From contig NZ_CAKJTG010000018.1 in the NCBI RefSeq assembly GCF_917563885.1, forward strand, positions 1 to 64,000: 64,000 nt of DNA, read 5' to 3'. Positions 46,194-53,325 of this stretch are shown here, in pieces. Source of the stretch: Pseudoneobacillus rhizosphaerae (GTDB lineage Bacteria > Bacillota > Bacilli > Bacillales > Cytobacillaceae). The number at the start of each line of letters is the position of its first letter. Within the stretch, counting starts at the first letter, position 1. The notes under the pieces are model-generated. The model ran no database searches and was not told where the DNA came from. It was given only the letters and a program-made list of their open reading frames with translations. Position numbers and translations under genes: made by a program.

Positions 46194-47225
46194 TTACTCG
46201 GTATATTTTTGTAGATTCAATTTAACCTGTAAGAGGTGGTGCTTGAAAGCTTCTAATTTTTTTTGATAGTCTTCATCCGAAATCTGTCCATCAGTATAGT
46301 TCTCTTCAAGCTCTTCAATTTTATCCATTATTGCTTTTCGTTTATTAATTAATAGTAGAAAGGCTTGCTCTTCTTTATCTGACAATCGTTGATCTTCAAG
46401 CAACTTACCTTTCCACCTAAAGTAGGAATAATAGCCAGTTCCACCAAGTAGAATTACAGCAAGCACAATCATTAAAACATGGGGCTCAAAACCACTTAAT
46501 GGTGATTGATACCACATACGAATATGTCCAGGATTATGAAAAACGGGAGCGGAATGAGTAATATCACCTAAAGCAGCATTATCACTCTCAGCATTTTCCT
46601 TATTAGCTGTTGTAGCATTCTCATCAATGGCTGCTTGAATTTGATCTGGAGAAGGCTGTTTCTCTTGATCATAAATAACAGTAAACGGTTGGTCTTCAGC
46701 TATGCCTGCAATATTATAGCCATAGTATTTCTGACCTTCAAATTCAAATAAATCTTGGATCGTATACTCTAACCCTTGAATCATTAGACTGCCAGATTTT
46801 TCTGGAACTAAAATTTGCATAGCTTGAACTGGATAAGGATATTGAAACTCAATCCCATCCTTACTATTCTCTAGCCAGTAGCTATATGGAAGGATAATCG
46901 ACTCTTTGGCTGGAATTGCTTTAGTTGTTGTAAATCCACTGTTTATTTCAGTCATCCCTAAAGAATTATCGTGAACTTGTAGGTTGGTAGCCCCTTTTGG
47001 AATGTTGACTGTTAAGACCGTCTTCGATTGCCCATCACCTTTGTACTCTTCTTCCAGTAGGTTCTTAACACTTGTCATATGCATAAGAGCAACAGTGCCC
47101 TCATCACTAGGTCTGATGATAATGTATTCCATATCAACATAAACAGGTGTTTGACCAAATGCTGACACAAGTAAGGAAGGAGTAAGTAAGAAGCAGAAAA
47201 TCAAGCTAAACCAAAACTTTTTCAT
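46194..47225 (-). CDS. secreted-domain membrane protein of the Ccm cluster, unknown function (1)
   Basis: 343-residue protein: signal peptide (1-22, FWFSLIFCFLLTPSLLVSAFG), an extracytoplasmic beta-rich domain to about 235, one membrane helix (about 255-275, VLMIVLAVILLGGTGYYSYF), then a cytoplasmic coiled coil with EENYTDGQISDEDYQKKLEAF. The same layout recurs in the protein at 50638-51690, and the tail motif GxISDEDY is also in the CcmI-like protein upstream. The start is chosen by GGGAGGAAGTAGG in front of MKKFWF; the frame extends further. It lies between ccmI-like and ccmA, so it may belong to heme delivery or apocytochrome handling. I do not recognise the family. Confidence 0.75.
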   Translation of the reverse strand: MKKFWFSLIFCFLLTPSLLVSAFGQTPVYVDMEYIIIRPSDEGTVALMHMTSVKNLLEEEYKGDGQSKTVLTVNIPKGATNLQVHDNSLGMTEINSGFTTTKAIPAKESIILPYSYWLENSKDGIEFQYPYPVQAMQILVPEKSGSLMIQGLEYTIQDLFEFEGQKYYGYNIAGIAEDQPFTVIYDQEKQPSPDQIQAAIDENATTANKENAESDNAALGDITHSAPVFHNPGHIRMWYQSPLSGFEPHVLMIVLAVILLGGTGYYSYFRWKGKLLEDQRLSDKEEQAFLLLINKRKAIMDKIEELEENYTDGQISDEDYQKKLEAFKHHLLQVKLNLQKYTE

Positions 47226-47226
47226 C

Positions 47227-47595
47227 CTACTTCCTCCCTTGCTCTTCTTTTCTTCTACGAAGCTCATTTTCAATTTCCTCTTCTACTGCTTTTAATAAAT
47301 CATGATCCACTTCTTTTTGATCCATTTGTTGATTATCCTTGATTAGATCTGCTAGCAACACTTCATACTGTTTTTTCAACTTTTTATAATCTTCATCAGA
47401 TATTTTATGCATTTTATGTTCAAACTCAATTTCATTTAAGGTAGTCATTAACGCAGCTTTATGATCATGTGCAGTCAAATCAATCACTGGTTGAAACAAG
47501 TTCAATTCATTTTTGAAAAATGGTGAGATGATTAGATACATACACACTAAGACTAGTACTGCTGAAGCAATCATTGATAATACTGAAATTTCCAT
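47227..47595 (-). CDS. CcmI-like small protein
   Basis: About 122 residues: one membrane helix (about 5-25, ASAVLVLVCMYLIIS) and a long helical, charged cytoplasmic or external tail. The stretch ALMTTLNEIEFEHKMHKISDEDYKKLKKQYEVLLADL matches the N-terminal CcmI/NrfG-type motif, the part of CcmI that pairs with CcmF and CcmH. The TPR domain of proteobacterial CcmI is missing. An in-frame GTG is 3 codons upstream; the ATG is better spaced from AGGA. It lies 12 bases after ccmH and 1 base before the next gene. Confidence 0.7.
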   Translation of the reverse strand: MEISVLSMIASAVLVLVCMYLIISPFFKNELNLFQPVIDLTAHDHKAALMTTLNEIEFEHKMHKISDEDYKKLKKQYEVLLADLIKDNQQMDQKEVDHDLLKAVEEEIENELRRRKEEQGRK

Positions 47596-47607
47596 TTCAT
47601 TCACATC

Positions 47608-48150
47608 CTAAAAAAACTTTTTCCGTTCTTCATCAATCATTGATTGAAGAATTTCGTTTTCAGTCTCATCTGTAGTTAAATTCTCGTCCATTAACGTGGG
47701 TGTATCATTATCATTTTTTCTACGAACCCATCTTCGAATAACGAAAAACACGCCTGAACCAGCACCTGCTAATACAACAAAGGGTGTTACCCATGCTGTT
47801 AAACTAAAGCCTTTCTTCTCAGGAGCCGTAAGGATTTCTTCACCATAAATGTCGACATAATATTTGCGGATTTCATCTTTATCCATACCTTTATTCATCA
47901 TTTCAACAAAGTCTGCTTTCCATTCAGTTGTTAAATTGCATGTACTAGGATCGCATTCGTAGTGGTCCTGGCCACATCCACAAGTACATTTAAACTGAGA
48001 TGCGACCCCCTTAAATTCAGCTGATTTATAATCAAATTCTTCCTTTTGTTCCACTTTTTCTGTTTGTTCCTCTGCAGAAACAGGTTGCCAAGATGCGAAC
48101 GGAATCAAAAATATTACTAAGAGAGTAATAACCTGTAAAATTACTTTCAT
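47608..48150 (-). CDS. ccmH: CcmH-like thiol protein with CxCGC motif
   Basis: 180-residue protein: signal peptide (1-26), an extracytoplasmic domain with FKCTCGCGQDHYECDPSTC (Cys55, Cys57, Cys59, Cys66, Cys71), the helical bundle typical of CcmH (WKADFVEMMNKGMDKDEIRKYYVDIYGEEIL), and a membrane helix (about 117-140). Proteobacterial CcmH has LRCxxCQN; here a Cys-rich CxCGC variant takes its place, recalling the PCYCGC motif of the lipoprotein at 52683. CcmH normally handles apocytochrome thiols with CcmF. It lies 2 bases after ccmF. Confidence 0.85.
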   Translation of the reverse strand: MKVILQVITLLVIFLIPFASWQPVSAEEQTEKVEQKEEFDYKSAEFKGVASQFKCTCGCGQDHYECDPSTCNLTTEWKADFVEMMNKGMDKDEIRKYYVDIYGEEILTAPEKKGFSLTAWVTPFVVLAGAGSGVFFVIRRWVRRKNDNDTPTLMDENLTTDETENEILQSMIDEERKKFF

Positions 48151-48151
48151 A

Positions 48152-50134
48152 TTATGACACCTCTCTTTTCGAGCCAGAGTATCTAGGTGTTATATTTCCG
48201 TACTTCCCACTCCACACTGCGAATAATGTTCCGATTACTAGAATAATTGAGCCGAGCCATAACCAGTTCATCATAGGATTAATTTTTACAATAAAGGTAG
48301 CTCTACCGTCATTTTCCCAAGCACTTAATACAAGGTATAAGTCTTCTTTCCATGAATTCACAATTGCCGGCTCTGAGGATGGTTGCTCCCAGTTTCCGTA
48401 GAAAACCTTTTCAGGTTCCATAACACCTAGTGGTTTACCATTCTGAAAAATTCTTAAATCCGCGTAAATAATATCGTTTATTCCTTCTTTACGTTGGTCT
48501 AATTTTTCATAAATAATCTTGTAATCTTTTATTTCAATAGATTCACCTAGTTTTACGGTCTTCATCGTTTCTAAATCATAGTTCTGCGAACCAATAATCC
48601 CCATTGCTATAAAAGCAATACCTAAGTGGACTAGGTATCCACCATACCTTCTACGATTACGGACCATTAAACGCCAAAGTGCTACTGGTATATTTTCTTT
48701 AGTCATCTTGCGACGAGCTTTTACTCCGCGATAAAATTCAAGGTAGTGAGTGATTAATAAGAAAGCAATGACACCATATCCGATAACTGCCCAAGTCTTT
48801 CTAACTCCTATAACTACCATTAAGACCATAGCAATGATTGCAAATATGGATGGATACAAGAAATTTTTTCTTAAATTTTTCGCACTTGAGCGCTGCCATG
48901 CAATCAATGGGCATACTGCCATTACAAACAACATCGATAATAAAATAGGTGATTGGACTGCATTAAAGTATGGAATTCCGACAGTTACTTTCGTTCCCCT
49001 AACAGCCTCCGAAACTAGTGGGAAAATAGTTCCCCAGAATACCGCAAATGCTGCACCAACTAATAATAGATTGTTAATTAAAAAGCTGCTTTCTTTCGAT
49101 AAAAACGAATGAAATTGCCCTGCATCCCGTTTAATTAAGTTGTAACGACTCATCAAGACATAAAGTCCACCTAAGACTGCAAATGCCATGAAGATTAAAA
49201 AATATAATCCTAGATTTGAATCTGCGAATGCATGCACCGAGGTTAGAACTCCGCTTCGAACCAAAAACGTACCAAAGAGTGTAAGTGCATAAGACGTGAT
49301 GATCAAACTAACATTCCAAACCTTTAACATATTTTTTCTTTCTTGAATCATGACAGAATGTAAGAATGCTGTTGCAGTTAACCACGGCATAAATGATGCA
49401 TTTTCAACCGGGTCCCATGCCCAATATCCACCCCATCCTAATTCTACATAGGCCCATTGACCACCAAGGATATTTCCTAAGCTTAAGAACATCCAAGCTA
49501 GAATCGTCCAGCGACGAGTCATTTTTATCCAGAAATCATCCATATTTCTTAAAATAAGTGCCGCCATTGCAAAAGCAAAAGGTACGGCAAGACCGACATA
49601 TCCTAGATACAGGGTTACTGGATGTAGGATCATCCCAGGGTTTTGAAGCATTGGATTTAAACCTTTACCTTCAATCGGAACTTCGTCTAATAAAACAAAC
49701 GGTTTAGCTACAAATCCTAAAATAAAGAAGAAGAAAATAACATTTGTTAGCATAATAGAAGCTATATAAGGGACCATTGGGTTCCCTTTCATTTTCTTCG
49801 AGAAAACTACCATTACTGTGTACATAGATAAAAATAATGACCAAAGCAGTAAGGAACCAGAGTTACCAGCCCAAAATGCAGTAAGTTTATAGATTAATGG
49901 AAGCTCACTACTTGTATAATCATGGACATATTGGAATTGAAATTGTTCTGTAGCAAGTAAGTATAATAGAATGGCGGATGCGACTGCGGTACAAATAAAC
50001 GCTGCTAATACTCCGCCTTTTCCACTATTTATAAATCTTTGATCTTGTTTGTAAATGCCGATAATAAAAATTAATAATGAAAAGATTGAAATGGCAAGGC
50101 CAATATAAATGGATAGATTTCCGACTAAATACAT
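48152..50134 (-). CDS. ccmF: CcmF heme lyase
   Basis: 660-residue polytopic protein, the synthetase that attaches heme to CXXCH apocytochromes in System I. The WWD domain is clear (WGGYWAWDPVENASFMPW), with conserved His such as GMILHPVTLYLGY and LVHLGIAFIAMG. The long C-terminal part includes an external domain (about 520-615) and a final helix (WLWLGSIILVIGTLF). It lies 22 bases after ccmE and 2 bases before ccmH. System I CcmF is rare in Bacillaceae, where ResB/ResC usually do this job. Confidence 0.94.
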   Translation of the reverse strand: MYLVGNLSIYIGLAISIFSLLIFIIGIYKQDQRFINSGKGGVLAAFICTAVASAILLYLLATEQFQFQYVHDYTSSELPLIYKLTAFWAGNSGSLLLWSLFLSMYTVMVVFSKKMKGNPMVPYIASIMLTNVIFFFFILGFVAKPFVLLDEVPIEGKGLNPMLQNPGMILHPVTLYLGYVGLAVPFAFAMAALILRNMDDFWIKMTRRWTILAWMFLSLGNILGGQWAYVELGWGGYWAWDPVENASFMPWLTATAFLHSVMIQERKNMLKVWNVSLIITSYALTLFGTFLVRSGVLTSVHAFADSNLGLYFLIFMAFAVLGGLYVLMSRYNLIKRDAGQFHSFLSKESSFLINNLLLVGAAFAVFWGTIFPLVSEAVRGTKVTVGIPYFNAVQSPILLSMLFVMAVCPLIAWQRSSAKNLRKNFLYPSIFAIIAMVLMVVIGVRKTWAVIGYGVIAFLLITHYLEFYRGVKARRKMTKENIPVALWRLMVRNRRRYGGYLVHLGIAFIAMGIIGSQNYDLETMKTVKLGESIEIKDYKIIYEKLDQRKEGINDIIYADLRIFQNGKPLGVMEPEKVFYGNWEQPSSEPAIVNSWKEDLYLVLSAWENDGRATFIVKINPMMNWLWLGSIILVIGTLFAVWSGKYGNITPRYSGSKREVS

Positions 50135-50155
50135 TTAAGTCACCTACTTTGAGTG

Positions 50156-50623
50156 CTATTTTTCTCCTTCTGATTCAGAAGAAGGCTTATTTAATTTGTC
50201 TTTATGTGATTCAGGATCATAATTTTCCATATCTTGACCTTCATACTTAGATGGACATCTTGTTTTTACAGTTTCAGCAATAAATTCGCCTTGCTCTTTT
50301 GCAGGATTTCCTTGAAGTATTACGATTACACCTTCAGTAAAGTTATCTGGCTTTACTCCATTATGGGTAACATGGAGCTTATTTCCTTCGTTATCTTTTA
50401 CATCAAATTGAAGCTCAATTTTATCTGCATCCCATTCAATAGACTCTTCAACTAATAATCCTTCAACTGTTACATAATTTTCTTCATATTTTTGTTGGTT
50501 TCCATTTAACTCCTTCAGGGTAATCTCTACACCACTTGAACCAGGTGTTGCAGCCATTAATAAAAACACTATCGCTCCAGCTATTATTAATCCGCCAATT
50601 GAAACCATCGTATTTTTCTTCAC
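50156..50623 (-). CDS. ccmE: CcmE heme chaperone, Cys-type
   Basis: 155-residue periplasmic-type heme chaperone with one N-terminal anchor helix (about 7-24) and an OB-fold beta domain (about 30-122). The heme-binding site reads CPSKY (Cys123-Tyr127), where the common form is HxxxY. Cys-type CcmE (CxxxY) is known from archaea and some sulfate reducers, in variant System I. Sequence around it: GNPAKEQGEFIAETVKTR before the Cys. It precedes ccmF. Confidence 0.92.
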   Translation of the reverse strand: MKKNTMVSIGGLIIAGAIVFLLMAATPGSSGVEITLKELNGNQQKYEENYVTVEGLLVEESIEWDADKIELQFDVKDNEGNKLHVTHNGVKPDNFTEGVIVILQGNPAKEQGEFIAETVKTRCPSKYEGQDMENYDPESHKDKLNKPSSESEGEK

Positions 50624-50637
50624 TTTTAGCTCGCTCC

Positions 50638-51690
50638 TTAACCTAACTTTTTAATTTTTTCATCGTATGTTTGTTGATCAATTTCACCAGTCATTAACAT
50701 GCTGCGAAGTAGTTTTTTCTCATTACTCTTTGAATCTACTTTTTTAGTATTCTTTGAACCCTTGGTTTCTTCTTTTGAAACTGGACTCTTTGGTGATGGT
50801 ACCGATTTTTTTCCTTTAAAACCAAGGAATATGAATACACCCATAATGATCATGGAAAAGCCAATGATAACTGCTCCTGTTGTATCAATAAAGGGACGGT
50901 TTGATGCTTTACTAGTTCCTCCGCTATTCTTCAGAACTTGTTCAGTTGCGGTTGTTCCGGAAGTTCCTTGATGATTCTCATCATTTGGTGGATCCATTGT
51001 ACTGATGACTGACATAGATGAGGCATTATCTTTTTTTACATAGGAGGCTTTATATGAAACTTCGGCTCCCTTTTTAGCGTTTAAATATTGGTAATGATGA
51101 ATTTCTTCCCCGTACTCACTCTTTGATTCATTTGTTGCTTTAGGTTCCATCGTAAAATCTTTTGAATTAATTGGTGCGTAGAATACGATGTTTAATTGTT
51201 CCATATTAGCAGGAGGAGTAAATCTATAATTGAAAGATTTTGTATCCTTTACTTCAATTGGGTTTGCGTAGTACTCAATGACATAATTATAAGTAGCATC
51301 TGTTTCAATCGGTTTAGTAGGCTTCCAAATAATCAATTTCTGTTCTTGGTCAATCCTATATTCTACTTGGACTTCAGGCTTATTCGCTTCTGGAAACTCA
51401 GCTGCCAGGTACATTTCAAAGTCTGGATCATCAACTGGGAGAGGAAATGTTATTTCCCCACTGTATTCGGAACCACTTTTATTAACAAATGTTCCAAAAT
51501 ACCCTACTAATAAAGATGGTTTCTCTTTTGACCAATCCTTTGGATAATCAAACTCTGGCATTACTTGGACTTGCATTTCCTTGTAGGGGAATTTTTCTGC
51601 TTGAAACGCTTCATTTGCACTCACATCTTTTAGAAAAAAGCTTCCTATGAGTGTCGTAATGAACACGAAAGCCATTAGTTTTTTTAACAT
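50638..51690 (-). CDS. secreted-domain membrane protein of the Ccm cluster, unknown function (2)
   Basis: 350-residue protein: signal peptide (1-24), beta-rich external domain to about 210 (EITFPLPVDDPDFEMYLAA, ETDATYNYVIEYYANPI), a Ser/Thr/Asn-rich linker, one membrane helix (about 268-288, VIIGFSMIIMGVFIFLGF), and a basic cytoplasmic tail ending with LRSMLMTGEIDQQTYDEKIKKLG, an SHOCT-like motif. Same overall plan as the protein at 46194-47225, suggesting a paralogous pair at both sides of the core genes. The start is set by AGGAGG 6 bases before MLKKLMAF; the frame is longer. First gene of the Ccm transcript. Confidence 0.75.
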   Translation of the reverse strand: MLKKLMAFVFITTLIGSFFLKDVSANEAFQAEKFPYKEMQVQVMPEFDYPKDWSKEKPSLLVGYFGTFVNKSGSEYSGEITFPLPVDDPDFEMYLAAEFPEANKPEVQVEYRIDQEQKLIIWKPTKPIETDATYNYVIEYYANPIEVKDTKSFNYRFTPPANMEQLNIVFYAPINSKDFTMEPKATNESKSEYGEEIHHYQYLNAKKGAEVSYKASYVKKDNASSMSVISTMDPPNDENHQGTSGTTATEQVLKNSGGTSKASNRPFIDTTGAVIIGFSMIIMGVFIFLGFKGKKSVPSPKSPVSKEETKGSKNTKKVDSKSNEKKLLRSMLMTGEIDQQTYDEKIKKLG

Positions 51691-51985
51691 GTAAATCCTC
51701 CTCATTAATTGACGCTCCCCGATATTCTTTTGTCATACTTTTTCACTATAGTCCTCTTTGAAATAAATATAATCCCTTAACAGCCCTCATAGTTGCAGCA
51801 ATATTGAACATTTTGTAAAAGGCTATAAAACGTTTCTATTTTGACAAAATTATTTCATAAAGAATTCACAATTTGCCAAAAGTACACTTACCTGGATTGT
51901 TTTAAAAATGGAAAAAGGGATGACGTATATAACATGACCGGTGGGATGAATAAGTGGAATGGCGAAGTTGAAAAATAATTTGTTC
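51691..51985 (-). promoter_or_regulatory. promoter region of the Ccm cluster
   Basis: About 295 bases without a gene between the Ccm leader gene and the cytochrome c terminator. AT-rich minus-strand sequences such as TTGTCA followed 16 bases later by TAGCCT, and TTGCTG...TATATT further on, could be promoters, but none is decisive. ATTGTGAAT (minus strand, 51864-51872) is one base from a published ResD-type box (TTTGTGAAT). No small ORF with a ribosome binding site was found. Confidence 0.35.
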
Positions 51986-52031
51986 AAAAAGTAAGAACCT
52001 TGGATTCGCTAATCCAAGGTTCTTACTTTTT
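51986..52031 (-). terminator. strong terminator after the cytochrome c gene
   Basis: A 21-bp perfect stem: 51986-52006 pairs with 52011-52031 around a 4-base loop. The stop codon of the cytochrome gene (52023) lies inside the stem, and runs of T follow on the minus strand. It separates the selenoprotein-cytochrome unit from the Ccm cluster. Confidence 0.92.
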
Positions 52032-52673
52032 CTCAAATGAACGAATAAAGCTAATGACATCCGTTATTTCATCTTTACTTAATTGCCGAACTCCCTCAAG
52101 CCCTTCTAAGGAAGCTGACATTCTAGTTTTATCTCGTCCATAAGCGGTACTAATCCATATTTGTTGATCAGTGGTGTATTTTAAATATTGAGGATTTGAC
52201 AAAGCCGTCCCCATTTTCTTTTTACCTACACCATCGACACCATGGCAACTCAGGCAATATAATCCATATACTTTTTCCCCATTATCAATATCACCAGAGA
52301 TTGTTTCAGGAGCATCAAAATGAATTTTTTCTGTCTGCCAATCTCGCATGAACGCTACAAGCTGATTTAGTTGCTCATCTGAAAGAAATTTATAATCGGG
52401 CATTATCGTCCCTTCTCTACCATACTTTACATAATGAATTAGGTCCTGATTAGATACAGTGCTAAGGAACTGTTGATTATTTAGCGCTGTCCCTTGTTTA
52501 GCACCTTCACCTAGGCCAGAATTTCCATGGCAGGATGAACACATTTGCATATAGAGTTTTTCTCCCGCTTCAATCGCTACCAAATCTTTTTTTTCCTTAG
52601 GATTCAATTGAATTAGAAGGAAAATTATTCCTAATGTTACGAGTATATAAATACCAATTAATATTTTTTTCAC
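52023..52673 (-). CDS. membrane-anchored diheme c-type cytochrome
   Basis: 216-residue protein with one N-terminal membrane anchor (about 4-21) and two cytochrome c domains. Heme sites are CSSCH (Cys45-His49) and CLSCH (Cys140-His144), each followed by G-x-x-G loops; MPDYKF and TRMSAS are possible distal Met ligand regions. The start is GTG, 9 bases after the stop of the upstream selenoprotein-like gene, so they share a transcript. It is a natural client of the Ccm cluster downstream. Function as electron carrier outside the membrane; partner unknown. Confidence 0.9.
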   Translation of the reverse strand: MKKILIGIYILVTLGIIFLLIQLNPKEKKDLVAIEAGEKLYMQMCSSCHGNSGLGEGAKQGTALNNQQFLSTVSNQDLIHYVKYGREGTIMPDYKFLSDEQLNQLVAFMRDWQTEKIHFDAPETISGDIDNGEKVYGLYCLSCHGVDGVGKKKMGTALSNPQYLKYTTDQQIWISTAYGRDKTRMSASLEGLEGVRQLSKDEITDVISFIRSFEKK

Positions 52674-52682
52674 ATTTATCCC

Positions 52683-53135
52683 CTACTTCGGTTCAGGCGT
52701 TGGGGTTGGCTCACCAAAATCTTTATACTTCTCTTTGATTAAACGGTGAATATCCTTAAGCTCTTTACCATCTTGATGCATCTCTACCGCCTCCCGGGCG
52801 ATGTCTATACAGATGTCTCAGGATATACTCATTGCATCCCATTCTTGAACTTCGTTATCCGGACCCATTTGATCAATATAACAATCTAGGTTGCTCATGT
52901 GGCCATCTTGTTCATTACACCCACAATAACAAGGGACAGATGCAACTACTTCGGGATACGTTGCTGCCATCGTATACGTTTCAATAATTTTTTCCGACGT
53001 ATTCAACACATAATCAGGTAACGGCTTATGCTTTGGATCAAGCTTAACTACTTCTTTATTAGAACTACATCCAGACACAAAACCAACCGCTAGAATTCCT
53101 GAAAGTAAGAGTGAAGTGAACTTTAACTTTTTCAC
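52683..53135 (-). CDS. PCYCGC-motif lipoprotein, probable selenoprotein (Sec106)
   Basis: Read through one TGA at 52818-52820, the gene encodes 150 residues. A lipoprotein signal with lipobox VSGC (Cys23) leads to a mature domain with PCYCGC (68-73) and DCYI (84-87), the family signature. Codon 106 is TGA in the context SIS-U-DIC-IDIA; the Cys three residues on (109) would make a UxxC redox pair. The 44 codons after it continue as a helical segment and end with PTPTPEPK, as full-length family members do. A SECIS-like hairpin follows the TGA. Start GTG at 53135 has AGAGGTGAT upstream. It is 9 bases ahead of the cytochrome c gene. Without Sec insertion it would be a 105-residue truncated product. 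Function of the family is unknown; thiol or metal handling is inferred. Confidence 0.75.
52779..52820 (-). promoter_or_regulatory. SECIS-like hairpin downstream of the in-frame TGA
   Basis: Reading the minus strand from the UGA (52820-52818): a 15-base stretch, then AUCGCC (52802-52797), loop CGGGA, and GGCGGU (52791-52786): a 6-bp stem with one wobble. A lower stem CAUCU (52815-52811)/AGAUG (52783-52779) closes it. The loop begins 21 bases after UGA and contains G in its first two positions, as bacterial SECIS elements do. Confidence 0.6.
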
Positions 53136-53284
53136 TACAATCACCTCTTTCAATTAATAAAGTATTTATAGTTTCATTCTATCAGATGAACAGTCGTTCT
53201 TTATCTTATAATTCTTACTAAATAGTGACGTTTTTAATTTGTAAATAGAATTTAATTTATTTCTATTAGTAGATTATTCCCACA

Positions 53285-53313
53285 TCAAAAAAGCCATCCC
53301 TTAAAGAATGACT
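53285..53313 (-). terminator. terminator after the methyltransferase gene
   Basis: Minus-strand AGTCATTC pairs with GGATGGCT (8 bp, two wobbles) followed by TTTTTTG. It lies 13 bases past the methyltransferase stop. Confidence 0.65.
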
Positions 53314-53325
53314 CACAAAAACAAC

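Noticed and set aside
51864-51872. ResD-type box upstream of the Ccm cluster
   Set aside because: Only one near match and no clear promoter to go with it; kept as a note rather than as a site.
52818-53153. Treating the PCYCGC gene as ending at the TGA (about 105 residues)
   Set aside because: The frame stays open for 44 family-like codons, the next gene is placed after the distal stop, and a SECIS-like hairpin follows the TGA. A nonsense mutation cannot be fully excluded.
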